From Gluconobacter sphaericus NBRC 12467 (GTDB lineage Bacteria; Pseudomonadota; Alphaproteobacteria; Acetobacterales; Acetobacteraceae), in NCBI RefSeq assembly GCF_006539125.1, contig NZ_BJMK01000002.1, positions 124,001 through 188,000 on the forward strand: a stretch of 64,000 bases of DNA. The letters run 5' to 3'. Shown in pieces: positions 35,849 through 44,863 of this stretch. The position numbers and the translations under genes were made by a program. Below the pieces are notes generated by a model, which worked only from the letters and a program-made list of their open reading frames with translations, was not told the DNA's origin and ran no database searches. How positions within the stretch are numbered: position 1 is the stretch's first letter; every line of letters starts with the position of its first letter.

Positions 35849-36228
35849 CTCCCTGCCCCTGTCCTACTCCTGCGGCGGTTTGAGCGGAAGGGGGCGTGCG
35901 CGTGACAGACGTGCCTGCGGCCCGATGAAATGTCTGCGCCAGCGTGCCAGTGACAGTATCGGGGTGAACTGTGTTGAATAATCCGGATGTGCCGCAGATA
36001 TACCGTTAAAGAAATGCGACTTTCGAACTGTATTTTTGCAGTCGATTCCCGAAAATTCGGGATGCATAATCAGAAAATTAGATGCGGAATGCGGCTTTGG
36101 TGTTCTTGTTTCCTGTTCGGGGCGGCATGGTAGGACCGTAATCCTGAATGAATGTCTGGCGGCGTCGGAGAAATCAGGGAACATTTCGTTTCGGACGGTG
36201 TTCTGTTCTCCATCGCTATGAGCGCCAG
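35849..36228. other. Divergent gap between ubiH and the MscS-type gene, with a palindrome
   Basis: About 380 bp, AT-rich between 35980 and 36080. It holds a perfect 7+7 palindrome, TCCCGAA-AA-TTCGGGA, at 36047-36062, candidate operator or short hairpin. An open minus frame here (to 35864) encodes no recognisable protein. No other structure was seen. Confidence 0.5.
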
Positions 36229-37587
36229 ATGACAATGGCAGCGGAAGACGGCCCTGCGCCTTTTCCGTACCAGACCGGCTTTCCGGCTCCATGGAGCCGT
36301 CCGGAGCCGCATCGGTTAGACTATGCAGGGGATAAGGGAACCGCACAGCGTATGATTGAACATTCCTACGTCAATTCCATGAGCCGGGTCGGGAATCTTC
36401 TGAGCTGGCTTCCTGCTCCGCTGGGTTCGATCCTGCTGCTGCTTCTGGCGGCGGGCATTGCGCTGCTGTTCAGTCGGGTCATTACGGACGCCCTGCCGCG
36501 CCTGCCGGGTCTGCGCCGCATTCAGTTCATTCACGCCATCATTGCACGCCTGCGGACGATCATTCGCAATTTCCTGATCATTATTGCCGTCAGTGCCGCC
36601 CTTCAGGCCACGACGGGCTTTACCGATGCGACGACCGCCTTTTTGGAGCAGGCTTTTCTGTGTCTGTTCATCCTTAATCTCGGTTTCGGCATCATCAGGA
36701 CGTTTCGCCTGCTGACGGACCAGTATCTTAACCGTATCACAGCCAAAGAGCACACGGACGATATCACCGCGCGCTCGCACCAGACGCAGATCCGCGTTCT
36801 GCGTCGCCTGACCGAGATTTCATTCGGTGTGCTGACGGTCGCATCCTCGCTGATGGTGTTCCATTCGGTGCAGAAATTTGGCGTCTCGCTGTTTGCGTCT
36901 GCCGGTGCGGCCTCCCTGATCGTTGGTCTGTCAGCCCGTCCGGCCCTGACGAATTTGCTCGCGGGCATCCAGATTGCCGTGACCCAGCCCATTCGCATGG
37001 AAGACATGCTAATCCTGAACGGAGACTGGGCGTGGGTTGAGGAAATCAACGCGACCTATGTTGTCCTGCGCACCTGGGACCGGCGTCGCTATATCGTGCC
37101 GATCTCTTACTTCCTTGAAAATCCGTTCCAGAACTGGACGCACAGTTCGCCGTCTCTGATCTGTTCTCTGTTTCTGTGGCTGGACTATCAGACGCCGGTC
37201 GAACGTCTGCGGGAGATCTATTTCGAGGAACTCGCCAAGTGCCCGGACTGGGATCTGGACAAGACCTCCATTGGTTGCCAGATCGCGGATACCAATGCCC
37301 AGGTCATTTCCATCCGGTTGATCGCGGGGGCTGTCGATGCGAACGGGATGTGGAATCTGGGCTGCGACATCCGTGAACGTATGCTGCGGCGTTTGCGGAC
37401 TGAGATGCCGGAATGTCTGCCGCGTGGTCGGACCGCCATTGTCTCCGGGACGCCGGACCAGAATCCGTGGCCGGACAACCTGGTCTCGCCGACGGTCAAT
37501 CGCCCGCAGGATGGTCCATATCGCGGCCCGGATATGCCTGCGACCCCACCTGCTGTCCCTCCCGGCGGGATGCCCGGACGTCCCTGA
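36229..37587 (+). CDS. MscS-family mechanosensitive ion channel
   Basis: A 452-residue small-conductance mechanosensitive channel that vents solutes on hypo-osmotic shock. About four or five membrane helices lie between residues ~60 and 260, the last two being ISFGVLTVASSLMVFHSV and the pore helix LFASAGAASLIVGLSARPALTNLLAG. The cytosolic MscS beta domain follows (IAVTQPIRMEDML, then YVVLRTWDRRRYIVPISYFLENPFQNWTH). The start is unsure: ATG 36229 is given, ATG 36352 would begin shortly before the first helix, and ATG 36148 is longer; none has a clear ribosome site. The C-terminus is Pro-rich. Confidence 0.87.
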   Translation: MTMAAEDGPAPFPYQTGFPAPWSRPEPHRLDYAGDKGTAQRMIEHSYVNSMSRVGNLLSWLPAPLGSILLLLLAAGIALLFSRVITDALPRLPGLRRIQFIHAIIARLRTIIRNFLIIIAVSAALQATTGFTDATTAFLEQAFLCLFILNLGFGIIRTFRLLTDQYLNRITAKEHTDDITARSHQTQIRVLRRLTEISFGVLTVASSLMVFHSVQKFGVSLFASAGAASLIVGLSARPALTNLLAGIQIAVTQPIRMEDMLILNGDWAWVEEINATYVVLRTWDRRRYIVPISYFLENPFQNWTHSSPSLICSLFLWLDYQTPVERLREIYFEELAKCPDWDLDKTSIGCQIADTNAQVISIRLIAGAVDANGMWNLGCDIRERMLRRLRTEMPECLPRGRTAIVSGTPDQNPWPDNLVSPTVNRPQDGPYRGPDMPATPPAVPPGGMPGRP

Positions 37588-37725
37588 GACGAAGCGTTTG
37601 GGCAACAGCATCCGGGGTTCAGGAAAATTTCAGCGAAAACGACATGGGCGGTCTGCCAATATCATTATGAGACTGGCATGATCTGGGGCATACTCTGATA
37701 CAGATTGCCAGACCGCAACGAGGAT

Positions 37726-38073
37726 ATGCCGTTCGTGAAGCTCGTTACTGCCATCATCAAACCGTTCAAGCTCGATGACGTCCGCGAGGCCCTGACCCCG
37801 CTTGGGGTGCAGGGCCTGACTGTTACCGAGGTCAAGGGTTTTGGCCGCCAGAAAGGCCAGACGGAAATCTATCGCGGCGCTGAGTATCACGTCAGCTTCT
37901 TGCCCAAGCTCAAGATCGAGGTCGCAGTTGCCGACACGATTGCCGAGGACGTGATCGAGGCAATCATGACCGCAGCCCGCACCGGCAAGATCGGTGACGG
38001 CAAGATTATGGTCTCCAGCCTCGATCAGCTCATCCGCATCCGCACGGGAGAAACCGGCGAGGGCGCTCTGTGA
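37726..38073 (+). CDS. glnK: P-II nitrogen regulatory protein
   Basis: A 115-residue P-II signal protein that senses 2-oxoglutarate and ATP/ADP and blocks AmtB when nitrogen is ample. The T-loop is intact: [22 protein letters not shown], with the uridylylation Tyr (Y51 equivalent) in RGAEY; the B-loop is [16 protein letters not shown] 37726 starts the conserved [19 protein letters not shown] lies 4-7 nt upstream. The stop shares bases with the amtB start (TGATG), the usual glnK-amtB coupling, which argues for GlnK rather than GlnB. A sequence TGGCATG near 37675 hints at a sigma-54 -24 box but the -12 half is poor. Confidence 0.93.
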   Translation: MPFVKLVTAIIKPFKLDDVREALTPLGVQGLTVTEVKGFGRQKGQTEIYRGAEYHVSFLPKLKIEVAVADTIAEDVIEAIMTAARTGKIGDGKIMVSSLDQLIRIRTGETGEGAL

Positions 38074-39431
38074 TGTCCGTCCATGCGCTGAGGCGCTCCG
38101 TACTTTCCCTCGCAGCCGGTGCCGTCGCGCTGCCCGCCGTCGCCCAGGCCGCTCCGGCAGCCGCGCCTATCGATACGGGTGATACGGCCTGGATGCTTGT
38201 CAGCACGGCCTTTGTCCTGATGATGACCATCCCTGGTCTGGCGCTGTTCTATGGCGGCATGGTCCGTAAGAAGAACGTGCTGGCGACGCTGATCCAGTCC
38301 TTCATGATCTGCTGCATCGGAAGTCTGGTCTGGATGGTGGCCGGGTACAGTCTGGCGTTCTCGACGGGTTCGCCCTGGATCGGGGATCTGTCGCGCGTCC
38401 TGCTGCGGGGTGTTGCGGACAATTTCCATGAGGGGATTGATTCCGCCTTCACGCTTGGCGCGGGCACACCTGCGGCCGTGCCGATGACAATTCCCGAGAG
38501 CGTCTACATGATGTTCCAGATGACGTTCGCCGTCATCACTCCAGCCCTCATCACGGGTGCCTATGCCGAGCGCATGAAGTTCTCTTCCATGTGCCTCTTT
38601 ACGGTGGCCTGGTTGCTGCTGGTCTACGCGCCGGTTGCGCACTGGGTTTGGAGCCCGACCGGCTGGGTTGCAGGGCTTGGTGCGGTGGACTTCGCCGGCG
38701 GCACGGTCGTCCACATCAATTCCGGTGTGGCGGGTCTGGTCTGTGCGATCATTCTGGGACGCCGCAAGGGGATTGGTACGGAAGATCTGTCTCCGTTCAA
38801 CCTGACTTACGCCATTATCGGCGCGTCGCTGCTCTGGGTCGGCTGGTTCGGTTTCAATGCCGGTTCTGCGTTGGGGGCCAATGGTCGGGCGGGTATGGCC
38901 ATGTTGACGACGCAGGTTGCTGCCGCAGCGGGCGGCGTGGCCTGGATGGTCGTCGAATGGATGCGCACGGGCAAGCCAACGGCGCTGGGGATTATTTCGG
39001 GTGCGGTGGCTGGTCTGGTCGCCATTACGCCGGCTGCAGGGTTCGTTCTACCGGGCAGCGCTGTCCTCATTGGTCTGATTGCTGGTGCGGGATGCTTCTG
39101 GAGCGCCACCTGGCTCAAGCACCGCTTTAATTATGACGATAGCCTCGATGCGTTCGGCGTCCACGGCACCGGCGGTATCATTGGCGCTATTCTGACCGGC
39201 GCATTTGCCTATGGCCCGCTTTCGGCCACGGCGTCTAACCCGGAGGGGACGGTTGCTAGTGTCCATCAGGTCGTGGCGCAGGCCGAGGCCGTGGGTGTGA
39301 CGGTGGTCTGGTGTGTTATCATGACGACCTTGATCCTTAAGGTTCTGGATTTGGTGATGGGCCTGCGGGTCTCGCCGGAAGAGGAGCTTGAAGGTCTCGA
39401 CATGATTTTGCATGGTGAGCGTATCAACTGA
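38073..39431 (+). CDS. amtB: Ammonium transporter
   Basis: A 452-residue Amt-family channel. A signal peptide covers residues ~1-25 (VALPAVAQAAPA), then eleven membrane helices. Motifs: WMLVSTAFVLMMTIPGLALFYGGMVRKKN near residue 35, AVITPALITGAYAERMKFSS near 155, DFAGGTVVHINSGVAGLVCAIILG near 208 with the conserved pore His, and DDSLDAFGVHGTGGIIGAILTGAF near 350 with the second pore His. ATG 38073 overlaps the glnK TGA by one base, and GAGGG lies 8 nt upstream. It imports ammonium under GlnK control. Confidence 0.95.
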   Translation: MSVHALRRSVLSLAAGAVALPAVAQAAPAAAPIDTGDTAWMLVSTAFVLMMTIPGLALFYGGMVRKKNVLATLIQSFMICCIGSLVWMVAGYSLAFSTGSPWIGDLSRVLLRGVADNFHEGIDSAFTLGAGTPAAVPMTIPESVYMMFQMTFAVITPALITGAYAERMKFSSMCLFTVAWLLLVYAPVAHWVWSPTGWVAGLGAVDFAGGTVVHINSGVAGLVCAIILGRRKGIGTEDLSPFNLTYAIIGASLLWVGWFGFNAGSALGANGRAGMAMLTTQVAAAAGGVAWMVVEWMRTGKPTALGIISGAVAGLVAITPAAGFVLPGSAVLIGLIAGAGCFWSATWLKHRFNYDDSLDAFGVHGTGGIIGAILTGAFAYGPLSATASNPEGTVASVHQVVAQAEAVGVTVVWCVIMTTLILKVLDLVMGLRVSPEEELEGLDMILHGERIN

Positions 39432-39504
39432 TTGCGCTCATTCGGCGGTTATGCTTGCGGGGGCTGTTTTCTCCCGCCGGTTTCAGAATGAAGGTTCTTT
39501 CTGT

Positions 39505-40002
39505 ATGACGTTTACAAAAGCCTTTTCCGGCCTCTCCCTCGCAGCGCTTCTGGCCGCCGGTCTGAGCGTTGCCCCCGCGCATGCCATGACCGCCAAGGAA
39601 TGCCACGCCGCATTCAAGACGGCCAAGCAGAACGGTTCCCTGAACGGCCAGTCCTACAAGGCCTTCAAGGCGGCCAACTGTGCTGCAACGACCAAGGCTG
39701 CGGCTGCTGAAGCCGCACCGACTGCCGTAGCAACCCCCGCCGCCCCGGCCGCGGCTGCAACTTCGGCCAGCACGGCCGCGCCGGTTGCTACGAAGGCTCC
39801 GGTTGCCTCATCGGGCAATGTTGTGTTCCCGACCGCCATTTCTCCCGAGTTCAGCAAGCTCTCGGCTGGCCGCGCCCGCCAGAAGACCTGCGTGGCCCAG
39901 TACAACGCCAACAAGGCGAACGGTGGGAACGGTGCTCTGAAATGGATCCAGAAGGGCGGCGGCTACTGGTCGCAGTGCAATTCGCGCCTCAAGGGTGAAT
40001 GA
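39505..40002 (+). CDS. Small exported Cys-containing protein, PsiF-like repeats, hypothetical
   Basis: A 165-residue protein with a signal peptide (residues 1-26, ending VAPAHAMT). The mature part has two similar Cys motifs, MTAKECHAAFKTAKQNGSLNGQ near the start and RQKTCVAQYNANKANGGNG near the end, each followed by a second Cys (ANC and QCN). They are joined by an Ala/Thr/Pro linker of about 50 residues. The motif recalls PsiF-type repeats but I do not claim the family. AAGG lies about 10 nt before ATG 39505. A strong terminator follows. Function is unknown; it may simply be a periplasmic structural or stress protein. Confidence 0.75.
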   Translation: MTFTKAFSGLSLAALLAAGLSVAPAHAMTAKECHAAFKTAKQNGSLNGQSYKAFKAANCAATTKAAAAEAAPTAVATPAAPAAAATSASTAAPVATKAPVASSGNVVFPTAISPEFSKLSAGRARQKTCVAQYNANKANGGNGALKWIQKGGGYWSQCNSRLKGE

Positions 40003-40021
40003 GCACAGCCTTTCAAATAAG

Positions 40022-40051
40022 GCCCCTTCCTTTGGGAAGGGGCTTTTTTTT
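40022..40051 (+). terminator. Strong intrinsic terminator
   Basis: GCCCCTTCC, TTT loop, GGAAGGGGC, then eight or more T residues. Confidence 0.95.
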
Positions 40052-40071
40052 ATGCAGATATTATTCCCACT

Positions 40072-40097
40072 AGGCTCAGGCTCAGGCTCAGGCTCAG
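40072..40097 (+). repeat. Hexanucleotide tandem repeat (AGGCTC)x4.3
   Basis: Four exact AGGCTC units plus AG at the edge of the IS5 remnant. Too short and unspaced to be CRISPR; a simple-sequence tract that may differ between strains. Confidence 0.9.
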
Positions 40098-40130
40098 CGA
40101 GGAGACTGAAGGTGAGCGACCGGTGTTTGG

Positions 40131-40690
40131 TTGACGGACAAACAGATGGATCGTCTGTGGCCGCTCTTTCCGAAAAGCCAAGACAGACTCCGAGTTGATA
40201 GCCGCCGCGTGTTGAGCGGCATCATTTTTGTGCACCGCAATGGGATGCGCTCGGGCGTATGAGGATCTTCGCCCGGATGATGGATGGCCTGTCTGTTGCA
40301 AAGGCCGAGCCCCGAACCATTATGATTGATGTGACCCTGCGGCTAAAAAAGGCGGCATGAACACGAAGCTACATGCCGGTCACCGATCAGAACAGACGAC
40401 CGCTGAGCCTCTTCATGACGACGGGTCAGGTCAGTAATTATACCGGTGCCTCTGTACTGCAGGACAGTCTTCCTGCCGCACAATGGATGCTGGGAGATCG
40501 CGGGTATGACGCCGACTGGTTCAGGGACCCCTGGAAGAGAAAGGGATAAAATCCTGCATTCCAGGACGGAAATCTCGCGGGAAACCGGTCAAATACGACA
40601 GGCGGAAATACAAACGCAGCAATCGCATCGAGACCATGTTCGGAAGGCTCAAGGACTGGCGGCGGGTCGCAACCCGCTACGACAGATGCC
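40131..40690 (+). pseudogene. Decayed IS5-family transposase
   Basis: Pieces of one IS5-type (IS427/IS1031-like subgroup) DDE transposase appear in successive frames. From 40131: TDKQMDRLWPLFPKSQDRLR and VLSGIIFVHRNGMR, stopping at 40262. Then, in another frame, MRIFARMMDGLSVAKAEPRT and MIDVT. Further on: NTKLHA, VTDQN, RPLSLFM, GQVSNYTGA, then LGDRGYDADWFRD (the second Asp of the DDE triad), and finally KYKRSNRIETMFGRLKDWRR (with the Glu) and VATRYDRC. There are at least four frame changes and an internal loss. No terminal inverted repeats were found. The remnant abuts the 3' end of the convergent protease gene. Confidence 0.88.
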
Positions 40691-40696
40691 TTGCGC

Positions 40697-41617
40697 CTAT
40701 CGAAAAAAAAGCTGCTGCGTGGCGTAAGACAGCCAGATTTCGTGATGGGCGAACCAGTCGGAGCCCAGCAGCATGTCTGCCTGATCGTGAACCGGGGCGA
40801 CTGTCAGGACCGGTCGTGTCCAGACGGTGCTTCCCAGTTCAAGACGCCCGAAATGGTGCCAGTGGTATTCGCGTTCCTTCATGTCCATGCCTGCTGTCAG
40901 GCCACCGGGGTCAAGGGCGAGCTGGTCGTCGGTCAGGCCCAGGCGATGGGCGAAATCCGTGCTTACGATATGTGAGCGCGCGCCGCTGTCCAGCAGGGCC
41001 GTGCCCCTCAGGCCGTCCAGCGTGAAGGCTACGGTCAGACGCCCAGATTGCCGGTGTATGGGTGTGGTCGTCCAGTGCCCGGTCCAGACGGGAGGCTGCT
41101 TACACAGGCGGGAGCCCAGACGGATAGTCCATAAAGTCAGGCGCTGGTGTGGGACATCGAATTCCAAATCGTAATCCGCCAGAACATCCGCGCCGAGCAG
41201 GCCCAGAACGGGGGGCGTGATTATGGGCGAACCCGGGAGCATCCCGACGGCCATTGTTCCGGGGCCAAGGGGAAGTTCGGCCGCAGGGTGCGTGCCAAGC
41301 CGGAGATCCTGAATCCGGACGTTCGGCACCAGGCGTGGGCTACCATTGGGGCCCTGCATTATGGTGCGGTGTTCGGGGTCGGGCGGCAGGCGCAGGGCGG
41401 AGACTCCAGCCGGTGTTATGAGGCTGCCTTCTGAGCCTGTATCCACGATCATGGAGGCCGCCCGTCCGTTCACCGTCACGGACACGCTCAGATATCCTCC
41501 GTCATCGCGCAGCGGCAACACGATGGCGCGGCTCATTTCGCAGACGGGGGCGGCGTGAACCGTTGTTGCGTACAGTGCCATGCCCAGGATCAGGGCGGCC
41601 GGTAGAAGGCGTCTCAT
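40697..41617 (-). CDS. Exported retropepsin-like aspartic protease with two catalytic motifs
   Basis: A 306-residue protein with a signal peptide (residues 1-22, ending TVHAA). Two retropepsin-type half-sites lie in one chain: MIVDTGSEGS near residue 56 and ALLDSGARSHIV near residue 208, each followed by a glycine-rich flap-like stretch and an LLGADV or LLGSDW strand. The protein could therefore fold as a pseudo-dimer like pepsin, or as two domains. Function is unknown; such proteins occur in alphaproteobacteria (SpoIIP/PerP-like group). It overlaps xerC by 4 bp downstream of it. Its last codons border the IS5 remnant, so the C-terminus may be altered. Confidence 0.8.
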   Translation of the reverse strand: MRRLLPAALILGMALYATTVHAAPVCEMSRAIVLPLRDDGGYLSVSVTVNGRAASMIVDTGSEGSLITPAGVSALRLPPDPEHRTIMQGPNGSPRLVPNVRIQDLRLGTHPAAELPLGPGTMAVGMLPGSPIITPPVLGLLGADVLADYDLEFDVPHQRLTLWTIRLGSRLCKQPPVWTGHWTTTPIHRQSGRLTVAFTLDGLRGTALLDSGARSHIVSTDFAHRLGLTDDQLALDPGGLTAGMDMKEREYHWHHFGRLELGSTVWTRPVLTVAPVHDQADMLLGSDWFAHHEIWLSYATQQLFFR

Positions 41618-42579
41618 GACTCTTGCGCCGCCCGTGGGTGGGCTTTGCGCCAGACATCAAGCAGGTGTTTTTCATCTGCCAGCGTATAGGCCTGCGTGGT
41701 GGAGAGGCTGGCATGACCCATCAGTTCCTGAATGGTGCGCAGGTCGGCCCCGCCTTCCATCAGATGCGTCGCAAAGGAATGGCGCAGGGCATGGGGCGTT
41801 GCGGAATCAGGCAGACCTTCGCCCTTGCGCCAGGTCCGCATGGCGCGCTGGGCTACGCCGGGATTGAGCCGCCCACCGCGCACCCCGCAGAACAGGGGCG
41901 CATCGGGCGTCGGAGACGGATGGGCAGCTTTCCAGCTTTCCAGCACCTTGATCACGGCCGGAAGTAAAGGCACGAGCCGTTCCTTGCCACCCTTGCCGAC
42001 GACTCGGAGCATGTTTTGTCCTGCGTTGGTCAGATCGCGGATATTGAGCGCCAGTGCCTCGCCGATCCGCATCCCGGTGCCATAAAGCAGCATGAACAGT
42101 GCGCGGTCCCGAAATGCCGCCAGGCTGGTTTCCGCATCATCGGAAATACCTTCTGCCGCTGCCCGTGCGGCGTCTTCCCCAAGAGGGCGCGGCAGGCGCT
42201 TTTTCGTGCGCGGCGTGGCGAGTAGTGAGGGTGCAGGATTGGAGAGATCGTGCCGTAGACCCAGATACCGGAAGAACGACCGCAGCGCGGAGACATGCCT
42301 CGCCCGCGAGCGTGCCCGCGAGTCGGCGCTGGTGGTGCGGCGTGTTGGTTGTTCGCTACGGGCCGTTTCATGGGCAAGCCAGGCGCGCAGGTCCGCAAGC
42401 GAGAGTTTTCCCAGGTCCGCCAATGTCACCTCGGCGCCCAGATGCTGCTGAAAAAACGTCAGTGCCAGCAGAATGTCGTGCCGGTAGGCTTCGACCGTGC
42501 GTGGGCTCGAACGCCTCTCGTGAGTCAGCCATTCGGTCCAGTCTCGCAGGGCATCGAGCGCCATTAATGTGGCCGTCAT
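41614..42579 (-). CDS. xerC: Tyrosine recombinase XerC
   Basis: A 321-residue site-specific recombinase for resolving chromosome dimers at dif. The N-terminal SAM-like domain (residues 8-130) is followed by the catalytic domain with all conserved residues: Arg in GTGMRIGEAL, Lys in GKGGKERLVPL, HxxR in HALRHSFATHLM, His in MGHASLSTTQAY and the nucleophile Tyr in the same stretch. It lies next to priA in divergent orientation, a normal alphaproteobacterial neighbourhood, and is not part of an integrative element as far as can be seen. The protease gene is coupled downstream. Confidence 0.93.
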   Translation of the reverse strand: MTATLMALDALRDWTEWLTHERRSSPRTVEAYRHDILLALTFFQQHLGAEVTLADLGKLSLADLRAWLAHETARSEQPTRRTTSADSRARSRARHVSALRSFFRYLGLRHDLSNPAPSLLATPRTKKRLPRPLGEDAARAAAEGISDDAETSLAAFRDRALFMLLYGTGMRIGEALALNIRDLTNAGQNMLRVVGKGGKERLVPLLPAVIKVLESWKAAHPSPTPDAPLFCGVRGGRLNPGVAQRAMRTWRKGEGLPDSATPHALRHSFATHLMEGGADLRTIQELMGHASLSTTQAYTLADEKHLLDVWRKAHPRAAQES

Positions 42580-42612
42580 GGCATTTCGGAGCGTGGGAGG
42601 TTAGATACGGTC

Positions 42613-44853
42613 ATGGCATCCAGCAGCCTATCCAAGCCTGATCTCCGGCGAAAGCCACCTTCCACCGGAACGCGTGTTTCGGTGCTCGTGCCGCTGCCGT
42701 TTCCGGGGCCACTCGACTACCTCGCGCCTATGCCGCTTCAGCCCGGAGATCTTGTCTCTGTTCCGTTGGGTCGACGTGAAACCGTGGGGTGTGTCTGGGA
42801 AACCGACCGCACTCTGCCAGCGGATTTCGCCTTTCCGGTCGGCCGTGAGGTCCCGCTTGCGCGTCTGCGTCCCGTGGCGGGAAAGCTGGATGTTCGGCCC
42901 CTTCCCCAGAGCCTGCGCCGCTTCATAGACTGGGTTGCTGCCTATACGCTGACCCCGCCGGGTCTGGTGCTGGCGATGGCGATGCGTATCCATCTGAAAG
43001 ATGCGCCCAAGCCCACTTTGGGCTGGGTGCGGACTGATGCACTGGAAGGCGATCTGCGCATTACGCCGGCTCGCCGTTCGGTGCTCAATTTTGTTTCGTC
43101 TACGCCCATGACAACTGCCGAGCTGGGTTCCCGAAGCGGGGCGAGTGCTGCCGTGATCCGTGGTCTGGCCAGTGCTGGTTTGCTGCGCGAGGCTGTTATT
43201 GACGTGGCCGCCCCGTTCGCAACGCCGGACCCGAGCCACGGTGCGCCGAAACTCTCCGAAGAACAGGCTGAAGTCGCGCAGGAACTCTGTAGGCCGGTCG
43301 AAGCCGGTCGGTTTCAGGTCACCCTGCTGGAAGGCGTGACCGGTTCAGGGAAGACCGAGGTCTATTTCGAGGCTGTGGCGGCTTGTCTGGCCAAGGGAAA
43401 ACAGGCCTTGGTCTTGCTGCCGGAAATCGCGCTTTCCGCTCAGTGGACGGATCGTTTCATCCGGCGTTTTGGGGTCGAACCTGCCATCTGGCACTCCGAT
43501 CTCGGGGCCAAGCGCCGGCGTGAGACATGGCGGGCCGTGGCGGAAGGGAGTGCCCGCGTTGTGGTGGGGGCCCGCTCGGCACTGTTCCTGCCCTTTGCTG
43601 ATCTGGGCCTTGTCGTGGTGGACGAGGAGCACGAGAGTGCTTTCAAGCAGGAAGAGGGCGTCATGTATCACGGGCGCGACATGGCGGTTGTTCGCGCCCG
43701 TCTGGCCGATGCGCCCGCCATTCTGGTTTCCGCTACGCCGTCGCTCGAAACGCTTGCGAATGTGGAGAGCAGGCGCTACCGGCACGAACTTCTGACCGCG
43801 CGGCATGGCGGAGCGACCCTACCGGATGTGTCGTTGGTGGATATGCGGGCAGACCCGCCCGAACGCGGCCTGTTTCTGTCGCCCAAGCTCTGCACTGCCA
43901 TTGATGAGACGCTGGAGAAGGGGGAGCAGGCCATGCTGTTCCTCAACCGGCGCGGCTATGCGCCGCTGACGCTGTGCCGGGCCTGCGGGCACCGGATGCA
44001 GTGCCCGAACTGTTCGGCCTGGCTGGTGGAGCATCGGGCACGGGGTATTCTGACCTGCCATCACTGCGGGCATAACGAGCGGATTCCCAAGGATTGCCCG
44101 GAGTGTCACGCCGAGAACTCACTCGTGCCCATCGGACCGGGAATCGAGCGCATTACGGAAGAGGCGAAGCTGCGCTTTCCGGAAGCGAAACTGCTGGTGA
44201 TGTCCTCCGATACGCTCGGTTCTCCCGCCGCTACGGCGGAGGCGGTTCGGAAGATTTCGGACGGAGAGGTCAATCTTATCATCGGCACGCAGATTGTGGC
44301 CAAGGGCTGGCATTTTCCGAAACTGACGCTCGTGGGCGTTGTTGATGCCGATCTGGGCCTGGGGGGCGGAGATTTACGCGCTGCGGAGCGGACCGTGCAG
44401 CTTCTGCATCAGGTCGCGGGCCGTGCGGGCCGTGCGGAGCACCGCGGGCGCGTGCTGCTCCAGAGTTATGTCGGCGAGCATCCGGTCATGACGGCTCTGG
44501 TCTCCAATGATTTCCAGACCTTCATGGAGCAGGAGGCCGAGCAGAGACGCCCGTCATTCTGGCCGCCTTACGGACGATTGGCTGCGCTGATCGTAAGTGC
44601 GCCCAGTGCGGAAGCGGCAGATGCGCTGGCGCGGGAAATTGCACTCTCTGCGCCAGAGCGGGAAGGGGTGCAGGTCTTGGGGCCAGCGCCGGCCCCGCTT
44701 GCTGTTCTGCGCGGAAGGCATCGCCGCAGACTGTTGTTGCGGACGATGCGAGGCATCGCCGTGCAGCCGATTCTGCGTCAATGGCTTGGAGATATCAAAC
44801 CGACCGGCGGAGCAAAGGTCGATATCGATATCGACCCTATTTCCTTCCTTTAG
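42613..44853 (+). CDS. priA: Primosomal replication restart helicase PriA
   Basis: A 746-residue 3'-5' DNA helicase that reloads the replisome at collapsed forks (E. coli PriA is 732). The N-terminal DNA-binding domain starts VSVLVPLPFPGPLDYLAP. The helicase domain has Walker A EGVTGSGKTEVYFE near residue 240 and Walker B VVVDEEHESAFKQEEG near 335. The zinc-binding segment (residues ~455-500) shows eight Cys in CRACGHRMQCPNC and CHHCGH, CPEC pairs. The C-terminal motifs include GTQIVAKGWHFP and LHQVAGRAGRAEHRG. It is divergent from xerC with 33 bp between starts. Confidence 0.95.
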   Translation: MASSSLSKPDLRRKPPSTGTRVSVLVPLPFPGPLDYLAPMPLQPGDLVSVPLGRRETVGCVWETDRTLPADFAFPVGREVPLARLRPVAGKLDVRPLPQSLRRFIDWVAAYTLTPPGLVLAMAMRIHLKDAPKPTLGWVRTDALEGDLRITPARRSVLNFVSSTPMTTAELGSRSGASAAVIRGLASAGLLREAVIDVAAPFATPDPSHGAPKLSEEQAEVAQELCRPVEAGRFQVTLLEGVTGSGKTEVYFEAVAACLAKGKQALVLLPEIALSAQWTDRFIRRFGVEPAIWHSDLGAKRRRETWRAVAEGSARVVVGARSALFLPFADLGLVVVDEEHESAFKQEEGVMYHGRDMAVVRARLADAPAILVSATPSLETLANVESRRYRHELLTARHGGATLPDVSLVDMRADPPERGLFLSPKLCTAIDETLEKGEQAMLFLNRRGYAPLTLCRACGHRMQCPNCSAWLVEHRARGILTCHHCGHNERIPKDCPECHAENSLVPIGPGIERITEEAKLRFPEAKLLVMSSDTLGSPAATAEAVRKISDGEVNLIIGTQIVAKGWHFPKLTLVGVVDADLGLGGGDLRAAERTVQLLHQVAGRAGRAEHRGRVLLQSYVGEHPVMTALVSNDFQTFMEQEAEQRRPSFWPPYGRLAALIVSAPSAEAADALAREIALSAPEREGVQVLGPAPAPLAVLRGRHRRRLLLRTMRGIAVQPILRQWLGDIKPTGGAKVDIDIDPISFL

Positions 44854-44863
44854 GGCTGGAAAA

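Noticed and set aside
35864-36346. Minus-strand open frame before ubiH, possible small gene
   Set aside because: No ribosome site, no domain, and its first half covers the start region of the MscS gene.
37629-37725. Sigma-54 promoter before glnK-amtB
   Set aside because: TGGCATG fits a -24 box but the following GGGGCA is a poor -12; kept only as a remark in the glnK entry.
40072-40097. AGGCTC repeats as a CRISPR-like array
   Set aside because: Units are 6 bp with no spacers and no cas genes in the window.
41614-42579. XerC as the integrase of a genomic island
   Set aside because: Its neighbour is priA and its sequence is of the housekeeping Xer type; no attachment repeats or island genes flank it.
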